This document shows positions 15,721 to 24,158 of a DNA stretch of 64,000 bases, piece by piece (position 1 is the first letter of the stretch; every line of letters starts with the position of its first letter). The stretch is from RGIG7450 sp045648785 (GTDB lineage Bacteria > Bacillota > Clostridia > RUG12999). The DNA lies in assembly GCA_045648785.1 (NCBI GenBank), contig JAZROP010000018.1, positions 1-64,000 on the forward strand. Direction: 5' to 3'. A program made the position numbers and the translations under genes. The notes under the pieces are model-generated. The model searched no databases. It saw nothing but the letters and a program-made list of their open reading frames with translations, and was not told the origin of the DNA.

Positions 15721-17754
15721 TTAGTTATTTTCACTCATTACTTTCTGGACAACCTGCGGAGGAGCCTGTTCATATCTTTCAAAGTCGAGGGTATATTCTC
15801 CTCTGCCCTGTGTCATGGAGCGAAGCTCAATAGCATATTTATTCATTTCACTCATAGGCACTTCGGCAATAATCTTGCCCGGTTCAATACCAAGCACTCT
15901 GCCGCGGCGTTTGTTGATGTCACCCATGATGTCACCAGTATATTCATCGGGAATTAAAACCTCAAGGTGACCTATAGGTTCAAGAAGGATGGGACCTGCG
16001 TTAACAAGTTCTTTAAATGCAAGGTGAGCCGCCATCTTAAACGCCATTTCAGACGAGTCAACATCGTGGTAAGAACCATCGTAAAGTGTAGCTTTAACGC
16101 CAACAACTCTGTATCCTGCCTGAATACCTACCGGCATCATTTCAAGCAAACCTTTTTCTACTGCAGGATGATAGTTCTTGGGAACGCTGCCCCCGAAAAT
16201 CTTTTCTTCAAAAATCAGCTCTTCACTGTCACATGGTTCAAACTCCATTTTTACATGACCATACTGACCGTGACCGCCTGATTGTTTCTTATGTTTACCT
16301 TCAGCCTGAATTTTCTTTGTAATCGTTTCTCTGTATGTAACCTTTGGCTGAACAATGTTAACTTCTGTACCCATAGCTTTAAGTCTTGCTACAACAACAT
16401 CAAGATGCTGATCGCCAAGACCCGAAACCAAAAGCTGTCTGATTTCGCTGTTGCTTTCAAATTTCAGAGTGGTGTCTTCTTCAATAAGCTTTGCAAGACC
16501 TGCCGCAATTTTATCCTCATCGCCTTTCGCCTTAGGTTCAAACGCCATTGTATAAAGTGGTGCGGGGAAAGTTATCGGCTCAAGAGTATAAGCCTTGCCC
16601 TGAGCGGCAAAAGTGTCACCTGTTTTTGTAACGCCGAGCTTTGCAACCGCAAAAATATCACCGGCATGAACTGTATCAAGCTCAATTTTTTCTTTACCGC
16701 GCATTGTCATAAGGCTACCCAGTTTTTCAGTAGCACCTTTGGTGGAGTTGTTAACTGTTGCATTTTTGGACAGAGTGCCCGAATAAAGTCTTACAAAGGA
16801 AACTTTGCCTACAAACGAGTCATTAACTGTTTTGAAAACTCTTGCACAAAGCGGATTTCCATCGCCACAGGCAATTTCAACTATTTCGCCGCCTTCTTCT
16901 ACTTCTTTTGCCGGCATATCAAGAGGTGACGGTGCATATCTTGTGATTATGTTAAGAAGTGAATCCACACCTTTATTTGCTGTGGCACTACCAAACATAA
17001 CCGGGAACAGATTTCTCTCAACAATAGCTTTTCTTGTACCATTAATAAAATCTTCTACTGTGAATGGTTCTTCCGAGAAGAATTTATCCATAAGCTCTTC
17101 ATCTGTTTCTGCAATAGCTTCGCAAAGCTCAGCTTTTGCATTCTGCAGCTGTGCATAATATTCATCCGGAACATCAGTTTTTCTTACTTTTCCATCCTCA
17201 AATATATATGCCGCGCTGTCAATTATATCAATAACTCCCTCAAACACACCGCCATTTACAATTGGAATTTGAAGTGGAAGTGCTTTGGGTGTAATAGCCG
17301 ACTGAATATCTGCCAGAACCTTTTCATGATCGCAGTTTTCATGACCCATCTTGTTGATAAAGAACATAATGGGCATTTTAGCTTTTTCAGCCTGTTTAAA
17401 AGCAATTTCGCCGCCTACTTTTGCTCCTGATTTACCGCTGGCAACAATAATGCCGATATCACATGCGCTGATCGCACCGTACATATCACCGACAAAGTCA
17501 AAATATCCCGGAGTGTCAACTATATTTATTTTATGATTTGCGTATTCAATCGCCGCTAGTGACGACCTGATAGAAACTACCCTCTTTATTTCTTCGCTAT
17601 CATAGTCACATACTGTGTTTCCATCTTCTGTTTTGCCTATGCGGGAAATAGCACCTGTATTAAAAAGCATCGCTTCAGCAAGAGATGTTTTACCTGCTTT
17701 ACTGTGCGCAAGCAACGCTACATTTCGGATTTTTTCACTGGTATAGATGTTCAT
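15721..17754 (-). CDS. divergent EF-G-like GTPase (EF-G2 type)
   Basis: A 677-residue translational GTPase with full EF-G domain order. G1 is AHSKAGKT (16-23) instead of the canonical AHIDAGKT. Switch I is altered (KRVVSIRSS instead of RGITI). G3 reads DTPGYFDF (80-87), with Tyr84 replacing the catalytic His. G4 NKMG is present. This combination marks the EF-G2 subgroup also seen in Thermus, whose role is unclear; it is not the main translocase encoded with the str operon. The C-terminal domain IV/V (GGHGQYGHVKMEFEP, PDEYTGDIMGDINKRRGRVLG) is intact, so it should bind ribosomes. It stands alone with its own extended -10 promoter. Confidence 0.9.
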   Translation of the reverse strand: MNIYTSEKIRNVALLAHSKAGKTSLAEAMLFNTGAISRIGKTEDGNTVCDYDSEEIKRVVSIRSSLAAIEYANHKINIVDTPGYFDFVGDMYGAISACDIGIIVASGKSGAKVGGEIAFKQAEKAKMPIMFFINKMGHENCDHEKVLADIQSAITPKALPLQIPIVNGGVFEGVIDIIDSAAYIFEDGKVRKTDVPDEYYAQLQNAKAELCEAIAETDEELMDKFFSEEPFTVEDFINGTRKAIVERNLFPVMFGSATANKGVDSLLNIITRYAPSPLDMPAKEVEEGGEIVEIACGDGNPLCARVFKTVNDSFVGKVSFVRLYSGTLSKNATVNNSTKGATEKLGSLMTMRGKEKIELDTVHAGDIFAVAKLGVTKTGDTFAAQGKAYTLEPITFPAPLYTMAFEPKAKGDEDKIAAGLAKLIEEDTTLKFESNSEIRQLLVSGLGDQHLDVVVARLKAMGTEVNIVQPKVTYRETITKKIQAEGKHKKQSGGHGQYGHVKMEFEPCDSEELIFEEKIFGGSVPKNYHPAVEKGLLEMMPVGIQAGYRVVGVKATLYDGSYHDVDSSEMAFKMAAHLAFKELVNAGPILLEPIGHLEVLIPDEYTGDIMGDINKRRGRVLGIEPGKIIAEVPMSEMNKYAIELRSMTQGRGEYTLDFERYEQAPPQVVQKVMSENN

Positions 17755-17785
17755 GCAATCAGCTCCTTTTATGGTTTATATAATA

Positions 17786-17794
17786 ATTATATCA
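17786..17794 (-). promoter_or_regulatory. extended -10 promoter of the EF-G-like gene
   Basis: TGATATAAT on the minus strand is an extended -10 (TG-N-TATAAT). No good -35 lies 16-18 bp upstream. The leader is about 25 nt with an AAGGAG site. Confidence 0.5.
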
Positions 17795-17867
17795 TATTAA
17801 TTTTCTCTTGTATTTAGCATTAATAAACAATCATTTAAAAAGTTTTATGTGCAATTTAGCAAAAACC

Positions 17868-17899
17868 CCTCAAAATGGACGAAATTTTGAGAGGTTTTT
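17868..17899 (-). terminator. terminator of the miaB-to-trmD operon
   Basis: CCTCAAAAT (17868-17876) pairs with ATTTTGAG-A-GG (17884-17894, one bulge). On the minus strand GGTTTTTGC follows the stem; the plus strand has a TTTTTT run, so it can work both ways. Confidence 0.7.
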
Positions 17900-17919
17900 T
17901 GTACATTATTTACAAAAAG

Positions 17920-18681
17920 TTATTCTTCATAAACTCCTGATTTAAAAGAGCTTCTGCGTTTGCCTTTCAGCTTTTTCAGGAATTTTTTGTCTTCTTGGGT
18001 AAGAGGCGCTTTGCGAAGCATATCAGGTCTTTTAAGCCATGTCCTGAACAGAGATTGCTCCCTTTTCCACGCTACAATGTTTTTATGATGGCCCGAAAGT
18101 AAAACATCCGGAACCCGTCGCCCGTTTATCTCCTCAGGACGGGTATAGTGAGGGTATTCCAAAAGGCCATTATAGTGCGAATCTTCTTCGTATGCCGAAC
18201 TGTCCGGCAGGACGCCGGGTATCATTCTAGCTATCGAATCAATAAGCGCCATGGCGGGAATTTCTCCTCCGGTGAGTACATAGTCACCAATTGAAATTTC
18301 CATATCCACAATTTCCTCTATGGCTCTTTCATCCACACCCTCATAGTGCCCGCAAAGCACCACAATCCGAGGTTTATTCGCAAGCTCTCGGACCAATCCT
18401 TGGTCAAGCACCTTACCCTGAGGTGACATATACACCGTAAAAACCTTTTCACCGCCTGTTACCGATTTCCATGCATCACATATCGGCTGAACTCCCATTA
18501 CAAGTCCCGTTCCGCCGCCATATGCATAGTCATCAACATTTTTATGTTTGCTCTTTGAAAAGTCGCGTATGTTTACATAATTAAGTTCAACATGTCCGTT
18601 CTTCTGTGCTCTTGCAATCATGCTTTCACCAAGAACACCTTCAAACATCTGCGGAAAAAGTGTCAGTACATCGAATCGCAT
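17920..18681 (-). CDS. trmD: tRNA (guanine-37-N1)-methyltransferase TrmD
   Basis: Makes m1G37 next to the anticodon, preventing +1 frameshifting. The 253-residue SPOUT protein has the N-terminal MRFDVLTLFPQMFEGVLGES, the GGGTGLVMGVQP loop near 57, the trefoil-knot SAM-binding segments LCGHYEGVDERAIEE and IGDYVLTGGEIPAM, and DEVLL-like PDVLLSGHHKNI. It is usually encoded with rpsP, rimM and rplS. Here it is the last gene of the division/tRNA operon, 53 bp after ileS, with an AAAGGAAAG ribosome site. Confidence 0.97.
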   Translation of the reverse strand: MRFDVLTLFPQMFEGVLGESMIARAQKNGHVELNYVNIRDFSKSKHKNVDDYAYGGGTGLVMGVQPICDAWKSVTGGEKVFTVYMSPQGKVLDQGLVRELANKPRIVVLCGHYEGVDERAIEEIVDMEISIGDYVLTGGEIPAMALIDSIARMIPGVLPDSSAYEEDSHYNGLLEYPHYTRPEEINGRRVPDVLLSGHHKNIVAWKREQSLFRTWLKRPDMLRKAPLTQEDKKFLKKLKGKRRSSFKSGVYEE

Positions 18682-18706
18682 ACTTTTCTTTCCTTTCAGT
18701 ATTAAA

Positions 18707-18729
18707 ACGCCCCGCTTAAAGCGAGGCGT
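18707..18729 (-). terminator. weak terminator-like hairpin between ileS and trmD
   Basis: ACGCC-CGCTT/AAGCG-GGCGT stem with one central mismatch, followed on the minus strand by TTTTAAT. Probably lowers rather than stops transcription into trmD. Confidence 0.45.
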
Positions 18730-18734
18730 AAAAA

Positions 18735-21509
18735 TTAGTTTTCAATAACTGCTGCACATCTGTCACAAAGCGTGGGATGATTTGTATTTTTACCAACTGT
18801 TTCGCTGAACATCCAGCAGCGCTCACATTTTTCACCCTCAGCTGCGGTTACTTTATAAGAAGCTTTGTAGCTTTCACCCTTATATTCTCCGCCCTCGCCC
18901 TCGGTTACTTTTACATATGAAACAATAAGAATTGTTTTGAGCAGTTCTTCGTTTGCTTTCAGGAATTCATAAGCTTTTCCTTCCGCAAAAACTTCAACTG
19001 CTGCGCCAAGAGAATGACCGATAACCTTCGCATTTCTTGCTTCTTCAAGGGCTTTCTGTGCATCTCCACGCATTGCGATAATATCTTCATATTTGTTCCA
19101 AAGAGCTTCGTCTTCATACTCGCTGTTATAAACAGGCATATCATTGAGCGATACGCTGTCGATATCATCAGATGCTCTGTGCGGCATGCTTTTCCACATT
19201 TCTTCAGCAGAGAAAGCAATGATAGGTGAAAGAAGTCTTACAAGTGCATCAAGAATCATGAAAATTGCAGTCTGTGCACTTCTTCTTTCTTTACTGTCCG
19301 CCTTTTCTGTGTAAAGTCTGTCTTTTACAACATCGAGGTAGAAGTTACTCATATCAACAACGCAGAAATTATGAATTGCATGGTAAACCACATGGAACTC
19401 AAAGTTATCATACGCTTCATTTACCGTCTTAACAAGTCTTGTAAGCTTCATAAGCGCCCACTTGTCAAGCTCTGTCATATCAGCATACAAAACCGCGTTT
19501 GTATCGGGATTAAAGTCACTGATGTTACCAATAATGTATCTTGCGGTATTTCTGATTTTTCTGTAACCCTCGGACAACTGTGAAATAATGTCTTTTGAAA
19601 TTTTGATGTCCGATTTATAGTCGGAAGATGCAATCCACATACGCAGGATATCAGCACCGTTTGTGCCTATAATTTCAAGCGGATCCATACCATTGCCCAA
19701 AGACTTGGACATTTTTCTCCGTTCCTCGTCAATTACCATACCGTGAGTCAGTACATTTCTATAAGGTGCAACACCATAGTTTGCAACACTGACAAGCAGT
19801 GATGACTGGAACCATCCTCTGTACTGGTCGTTACCTTCAAGATAAAGGTCCGCAGGGAAAGTAAGATCTTCTCTTGCTTTCATAACAGCACCGTTTGACG
19901 AACCAGAGTCAAACCAAACATCCATAGTGTCAGTTTCTTTTGTAAACTGAGTGCCGCCACACTCGCACTTAAATCCTTCGGGCAGAATTTCCGACGCATC
20001 AAGTGCAAACCACTGGTCTGAACCTTTTGTCCTGAAAAGAGTTGCAACCGCTTTGATTGTTTCGTCGTTTATAATTGGTTTGCCACAATCCTTACAGTAG
20101 AAGATGGGAATAGGAACACCCCATGCTCTCTGTCTGGAAATACACCAGTCGTTACGGTCCTTAACCATGTTTGTAATTCTGTCTTCGCCCCATGCAGGAA
20201 TCCATTTAACTGTTTTAATAGCCTCAAGAGTTTCTGCTCTGAAACCGTCAACAGAAGCAAACCACTGTTCTGTAGCACGATAAATAATCGGCTTTTTACA
20301 TCTCCAGCAATGTGGATAGGAGTGAGTGATTTCTTCACAAGCCAAGAGATTTCCTGTTTCGCGAAGTTTTTCAATAATTTTCTTGTTGGAATCTGCGTAG
20401 AACAGACCTGCAAACTCACCCGCTTCTTCTGTGAGATATCCTTTGGAATCAACAGGAACAAGAATTTCAATTTCCGGATAGTTGTTGAAGCACACCATAT
20501 AGTCTTCCATACCATGACCGGGAGCTGTATGAACGCAACCTGTACCTGCATCAAGTGTTACATGGTCGCCAAGGATTATAAGAGAATCCCTGTCAAGGAA
20601 AGGATGACGGCATTTCATATATTCAAGTTCTGCACCCGAAACTGTTTTAATTACAGAATAACCTGTAATGCCGGCAGTTGCCATAACGCTGTCAACAAGT
20701 TCACTTGCAATTACATAAGCCTCATCACCATTTTTAACAATGCTGTACTCAAAATTTGCATTCAAACAGATTGCCATATTTGCTGGCAGAGTCCATGTTG
20801 TTGTTGTCCAGATAACAAAATAGATTTTTTCGGAGATATCCCCGAACATACCTTTGTCATCACACAGAGCAAATTTTACAAAAATTGTATCAGTTGTATC
20901 ATCCTGATATTCAATTTCCGCTTCGGCAAGGGCTGTTTCACAGTCCTCGCACCAATAAACCGGTTTAAGTCCTTTATAAATGTAGCCTTTTTTAGCCATT
21001 TCTCCAAACATTTCAATCTGGGTTGCTTCATATTCGCTGTCCAGAGTAATGTATGGATTATCCCAGTCGCCAAGCACTCCAAGGCGTTTGAACTGAGTTC
21101 TCTGATTGTCAACATGACCAAGTGCAAACTCACGGCAAACCTCACGGAACTTAACAATTCCTGCCTGAGCCGGGTTGATTCCAAGTTTTTTAATAGCCTG
21201 TTTCTCAATGGGCAGACCATGTGTGTCCCAACCCGGAACATAATGAGCCTTATAGCCGCTCATATTTTTCTGACGAACTATAATATCCTTCAGAATTTTG
21301 TTGAGAGTGTGCCCAAGGTGAATATTTCCGTTGGCATACGGAGGACCGTCATGCAATATGTATGTCGGTTTACCCTCATTTTTCTCTATTATTTTTTTGT
21401 AAAGCTCTTCATTTTCCCACTTTTCGAGCTGCATGGGCTCTTTAGTAGGCAGATTTGCCCTCATGGAAAATTCCGTATTGGGCAGATTGAGTGTTTTACC
21501 GTAATCCAT
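18735..21509 (-). CDS. ileS: isoleucyl-tRNA synthetase
   Basis: A 924-residue class Ia synthetase. The HIGH signature reads HLGH in PPYANGNIHLGH (near residue 55). The CP1 editing domain has TTTTWTLPAN and the GTGCVHTAPGHG stretch. KMSKS is in ERRKMSKSLGNG near 595. The C-terminal zinc knuckle CERCWMFSETVG...CDRC is intact, which together with the sequence style marks the IleS1 bacterial type. No T-box lies upstream, since the gene is embedded in the operon 2 bp after the divIVA-like gene. Confidence 0.97.
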   Translation of the reverse strand: MDYGKTLNLPNTEFSMRANLPTKEPMQLEKWENEELYKKIIEKNEGKPTYILHDGPPYANGNIHLGHTLNKILKDIIVRQKNMSGYKAHYVPGWDTHGLPIEKQAIKKLGINPAQAGIVKFREVCREFALGHVDNQRTQFKRLGVLGDWDNPYITLDSEYEATQIEMFGEMAKKGYIYKGLKPVYWCEDCETALAEAEIEYQDDTTDTIFVKFALCDDKGMFGDISEKIYFVIWTTTTWTLPANMAICLNANFEYSIVKNGDEAYVIASELVDSVMATAGITGYSVIKTVSGAELEYMKCRHPFLDRDSLIILGDHVTLDAGTGCVHTAPGHGMEDYMVCFNNYPEIEILVPVDSKGYLTEEAGEFAGLFYADSNKKIIEKLRETGNLLACEEITHSYPHCWRCKKPIIYRATEQWFASVDGFRAETLEAIKTVKWIPAWGEDRITNMVKDRNDWCISRQRAWGVPIPIFYCKDCGKPIINDETIKAVATLFRTKGSDQWFALDASEILPEGFKCECGGTQFTKETDTMDVWFDSGSSNGAVMKAREDLTFPADLYLEGNDQYRGWFQSSLLVSVANYGVAPYRNVLTHGMVIDEERRKMSKSLGNGMDPLEIIGTNGADILRMWIASSDYKSDIKISKDIISQLSEGYRKIRNTARYIIGNISDFNPDTNAVLYADMTELDKWALMKLTRLVKTVNEAYDNFEFHVVYHAIHNFCVVDMSNFYLDVVKDRLYTEKADSKERRSAQTAIFMILDALVRLLSPIIAFSAEEMWKSMPHRASDDIDSVSLNDMPVYNSEYEDEALWNKYEDIIAMRGDAQKALEEARNAKVIGHSLGAAVEVFAEGKAYEFLKANEELLKTILIVSYVKVTEGEGGEYKGESYKASYKVTAAEGEKCERCWMFSETVGKNTNHPTLCDRCAAVIEN

Positions 21510-21511
21510 TG

Positions 21512-21973
21512 TTAATCCTTCCTTTCAGTGTCATCCGGCAGATTTTTCACAGTTTCAAGAATTCCTTCCAGTAGCGATGCTATCTGCTTTTTATAGCTTG
21601 ACATCTGTAATTTCACATTATTATATTCATTTTCAATAGAGCTCAGCTTCTGCCTTGCTTCAATTTCAATTTTGCCGGCCTTAAGCTCGGCCTCTTCAAC
21701 GATAACACCTGCTTTTTCACGCGCGCTGTTTTTCAGTTCGTCACTTGCCGACTGAGCCACGACGAGTGTACTCTGCAGAACATCCTCCATTGATTTATAT
21801 TTTGATACCGCCGAGGACAGCATATTAACCTTGTCCTTGAGCGATACATTTTCCATATACAGTGTTTTATAATCCTGGAAGAGCATAGCCATAAAACCAT
21901 CAACATCTTCCCTGCTGTATCCGCCGAGAGTTTTCTTAAATTCTTTTGTTTCAAGGTCTATTGGTGATAACAT
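21512..21973 (-). CDS. DivIVA-domain protein
   Basis: A 153-residue coiled-coil protein. The N-terminal LSPIDLETKEFKKTLGGYSREDVDGFMAML is the DivIVA membrane-binding motif that senses curved membranes. The rest (residues 35-145) is a long heptad-rich helix, predicted to be a parallel coiled coil. In this position, downstream of sepF-yggT-ylmH and upstream of ileS, it is the standard division-site DivIVA/GpsB-like organiser of Bacillota. The ribosome site is GAGAGGAAG. Confidence 0.9.
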   Translation of the reverse strand: MLSPIDLETKEFKKTLGGYSREDVDGFMAMLFQDYKTLYMENVSLKDKVNMLSSAVSKYKSMEDVLQSTLVVAQSASDELKNSAREKAGVIVEEAELKAGKIEIEARQKLSSIENEYNNVKLQMSSYKKQIASLLEGILETVKNLPDDTERKD

Positions 21974-21988
21974 ATTCTTCCTCTCTTC

Positions 21989-22717
21989 CTAAATATATTT
22001 TTTTATTCTGACCAGAGTGCGCCCTTTTCTGGTTATGCTTTGCATACCTTCATATACAAACTTTCCCTTACCTCTTACGGAAAATCTCTCTCCGTTTTTC
22101 AGCACATAGGTTGTTTTTGTCATTTCGCTCCCGTTCACCATAACATTTCCCGCCAGAACAAATTCTGCCGCCTTGCTGCGGCTTGTATTTGCCGCTAGTG
22201 CAATTACACAGTCCAGTCTTTCGGACGCCACCGTTCCGGCAATATCCTCATACTTCCGCTCAGGCAGAGGTTCATTATTTTCCGCTTTACGCACAGTTAC
22301 AGAAGCCCCGGCTACATGAGTCAGATTATTTAAAATAAACTCTTCTATACTTTCCTGACAAAAAAGATATGCACAACTGCCATCAATAATTATATCCCCC
22401 ATCACCTGCCGCTTTATTCCAAGCGACATTAGGCTGCCGAGATAATCACGATGATTATAAACCTTACCATCGGTGGGCGTTATGACAAGAAGGGAAATTG
22501 GCCACTCGACATCTTCAGGCGCCATGTAGTCAGGCAAAAATGCCGCAACCACCCTTTCAGCATCGGAATAACCTCCTGAAAATGCAACATTTCTGATACG
22601 CCGTGCATGGGGTAAAATGTCCGGACTTAAAAAAGGTGAAAATGTGCAGTAATTCCCACCATCTCTCCTGCGTGACAAATCATCCAGGCGTGTTATAAGT
22701 ACATCTCTTTCTTCCAC
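21989..22717 (-). CDS. ylmH: YlmH family S4-domain RNA-binding protein
   Basis: A 242-residue protein whose C-terminal S4 domain (about residues 165-242, from SERLDCVIALAANTSRSKAAEFVLAGNVMVNG) binds RNA. The N-terminal half has the YlmH hallmarks FLSPDILPHARRI and FSGGYSDAERVVAAFLP. YlmH has been linked to cell division by gene context and more recently to rescue of stalled large ribosomal subunits. The order yggS-sepF-yggT-ylmH-divIVA-ileS matches the B. subtilis ylm cluster. Confidence 0.93.
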   Translation of the reverse strand: MEERDVLITRLDDLSRRRDGGNYCTFSPFLSPDILPHARRIRNVAFSGGYSDAERVVAAFLPDYMAPEDVEWPISLLVITPTDGKVYNHRDYLGSLMSLGIKRQVMGDIIIDGSCAYLFCQESIEEFILNNLTHVAGASVTVRKAENNEPLPERKYEDIAGTVASERLDCVIALAANTSRSKAAEFVLAGNVMVNGSEMTKTTYVLKNGERFSVRGKGKFVYEGMQSITRKGRTLVRIKKYI

Positions 22718-22724
22718 TTTAACC

Positions 22725-23021
22725 TCACCCTAGCACCGCAACCAGAATTATAATCACAATATTCTGCAGAAAACTCAGTAGTAAAAGTGCTATAATTGGC
22801 GAAATATCGATGGGCATATTGCCAACCGGAGTTTTCGAAAGGAGTTTCCTGACAGGTTTCAAAAGGGGTTCTGTAAGTGTCGAAATCATTTGCATAACTT
22901 TTGACAGAGTTGGGTTTTGCCAGAAAAGGGGAAACCAACTTATAAGTGCATTTGCAATTATAAGAAACTCCGCTATTTTAAACAGTGAGCTTACAGCTCT
23001 TATTACAGCATATACCAGCAT
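22725..23021 (-). CDS. YggT (YlmG) family membrane protein
   Basis: A 98-residue protein with two membrane helices (about residues 4-28 and 68-96). Between them are the conserved ISWFPLFWQNPTLSKVMQMI and LTEPLLKPVRKLL stretches of the YggT family. The function is not settled; homologues affect nucleoid or division-site organisation. It is cotranscribed with sepF (14 bp apart) and ylmH (7 bp apart). Confidence 0.92.
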   Translation of the reverse strand: MLVYAVIRAVSSLFKIAEFLIIANALISWFPLFWQNPTLSKVMQMISTLTEPLLKPVRKLLSKTPVGNMPIDISPIIALLLLSFLQNIVIIILVAVLG

Positions 23022-23034
23022 ATTCCGTTAATCC

Positions 23035-23451
23035 TTAAGACCACAGAAGTCCTTTGTTTTTCAGTTCATCTCTGAAGTCGCCCATAATTGTAACATTATA
23101 GGGAGCAATAAGATAAATGTTTGTGGCAACCTTCTGAACACTGCCACCAAGCGCATAAATTGCACCGTTTAAGAAATCAAAAATCTTCTGGGCAGAGTCC
23201 TTGTCCATAAGCTCAAGGTTTATTACCACAGGTTTTCTTTCTTTTAAATGGTCAGCAATTTCCTTTGCTTCGTCAAAGTTTTCAGGCTGAATAACAACAA
23301 CTCTGAACTGTGTTGTTGCATTAATGTTTACAACCTTGCCTCTTTTTGCAGCCGGAGTCGGTTCGCTTTCGTAAACCGCTTCCTCAACTTCTTCGTATTC
23401 TTCCTCCGTAGGAATTCCCATAGCGTTTAAAAGTTTAGAAAATTTACCCAT
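23035..23451 (-). CDS. sepF: cell division protein SepF
   Basis: A 138-residue protein with an N-terminal amphipathic stretch (MGKFSKLLNAMGI) that would bind membrane, an acidic linker (EEEYEEVEEAVYESE) and the C-terminal SepF fold from residue 50 (VVVIQPENFDEAKEIADHLKE; VVINLELMDKDSAQKIFDFL; GGSVQKVATNIYLIAP). SepF polymerises into rings and bundles FtsZ, acting as an FtsZ membrane anchor alongside FtsA. Complete and in the expected neighbourhood. Confidence 0.95.
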   Translation of the reverse strand: MGKFSKLLNAMGIPTEEEYEEVEEAVYESEPTPAAKRGKVVNINATTQFRVVVIQPENFDEAKEIADHLKERKPVVINLELMDKDSAQKIFDFLNGAIYALGGSVQKVATNIYLIAPYNVTIMGDFRDELKNKGLLWS

Positions 23452-23471
23452 TATATCCTACCTCCAAAAAA

Positions 23472-24158
23472 TTATCTTTCTCCAAAAATTGCACGGCCGA
23501 CACGAACCATATTGCTGCCTTCCTCTATTGCAATTTCAAAATCATTACTCATTCCCATGGACAAAATATCCATCTTTATATTATCATATATTTTCTTCCG
23601 TTTGTCAACAAAAATTTTATTGCATTCTCTGAAAATTTCACGACTGACCGACATTTTTCCACTTTCTATCGGCGGTATGGTCATAAGCCCCTTCACGAAA
23701 ATTCCTTTCATTGAGGAAACTTCTTCTAAAAATTCGTCAAGCTCCTGCGGTGCAAGCCCTGATTTGGACTCCTCTCCCGAAATGTTAAGCTGGATGAGGA
23801 TATCCATCACTTTTCCGTAACTGAGTGCCTTATTGGAAATCTCTTTTGCAAGTTTTAAGGAGTCTACCGAATGTATCATTTCCACTTTGTCTGCAATATA
23901 TTTAACTTTATTTGACTGAAGATGTCCGATAAGATGAATTTTTGCTTTCTTATTTATATCATCAATCTTGGACATCAGCTCCTGAACACGATTTTCTCCT
24001 ATGTCAGTTATTCCTGCAGCAATTCCCTCATTTATTATATCTGCGCCGTGTGTTTTTGTAACCCCGATAAGCGTTATTTCCTCAGGATTTCTCCCTACAC
24101 GGGCACACGCATTTTCTATTTTTTCTTTTACCCGTTTAACATTTTCGGCAATGCTCAT
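23472..24158 (-). CDS. YggS/PLPBP family pyridoxal-phosphate homeostasis protein
   Basis: A 228-residue protein that binds PLP without known enzymatic activity and helps balance vitamin B6 and amino acid pools. The PLP lysine lies in ITLIGVTKTHG near residue 34. Further landmarks are IGENRVQELMSK, HLIGHLQSNKVK, SVDSLKLAKEI, ISGEESKSGL and the C-terminal LSMGMSNDFEIAIEEGSNMVRVG. It overlaps the HlyD-like gene by 4 bp (ATGA), so the two are translationally coupled. Confidence 0.95.
   Translation of the reverse strand: MSIAENVKRVKEKIENACARVGRNPEEITLIGVTKTHGADIINEGIAAGITDIGENRVQELMSKIDDINKKAKIHLIGHLQSNKVKYIADKVEMIHSVDSLKLAKEISNKALSYGKVMDILIQLNISGEESKSGLAPQELDEFLEEVSSMKGIFVKGLMTIPPIESGKMSVSREIFRECNKIFVDKRKKIYDNIKMDILSMGMSNDFEIAIEEGSNMVRVGRAIFGER

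Noticed and set aside
16282..16929. A 215-codon open frame antisense to the EF-G-like gene
   Set aside because: Same antisense character, no ribosome site; the opposite strand encodes a clear GTPase.
20310..21515. A 401-codon open frame antisense to ileS on the plus strand
   Set aside because: It mirrors the codon pattern of ileS, is rich in Cys, Phe and Asn runs typical of antisense translation, has no ribosome site and matches no family.
21510..21516. T-box before ileS
   Set aside because: Only 2 bp separate ileS from the preceding gene; leuS is likewise inside an operon.
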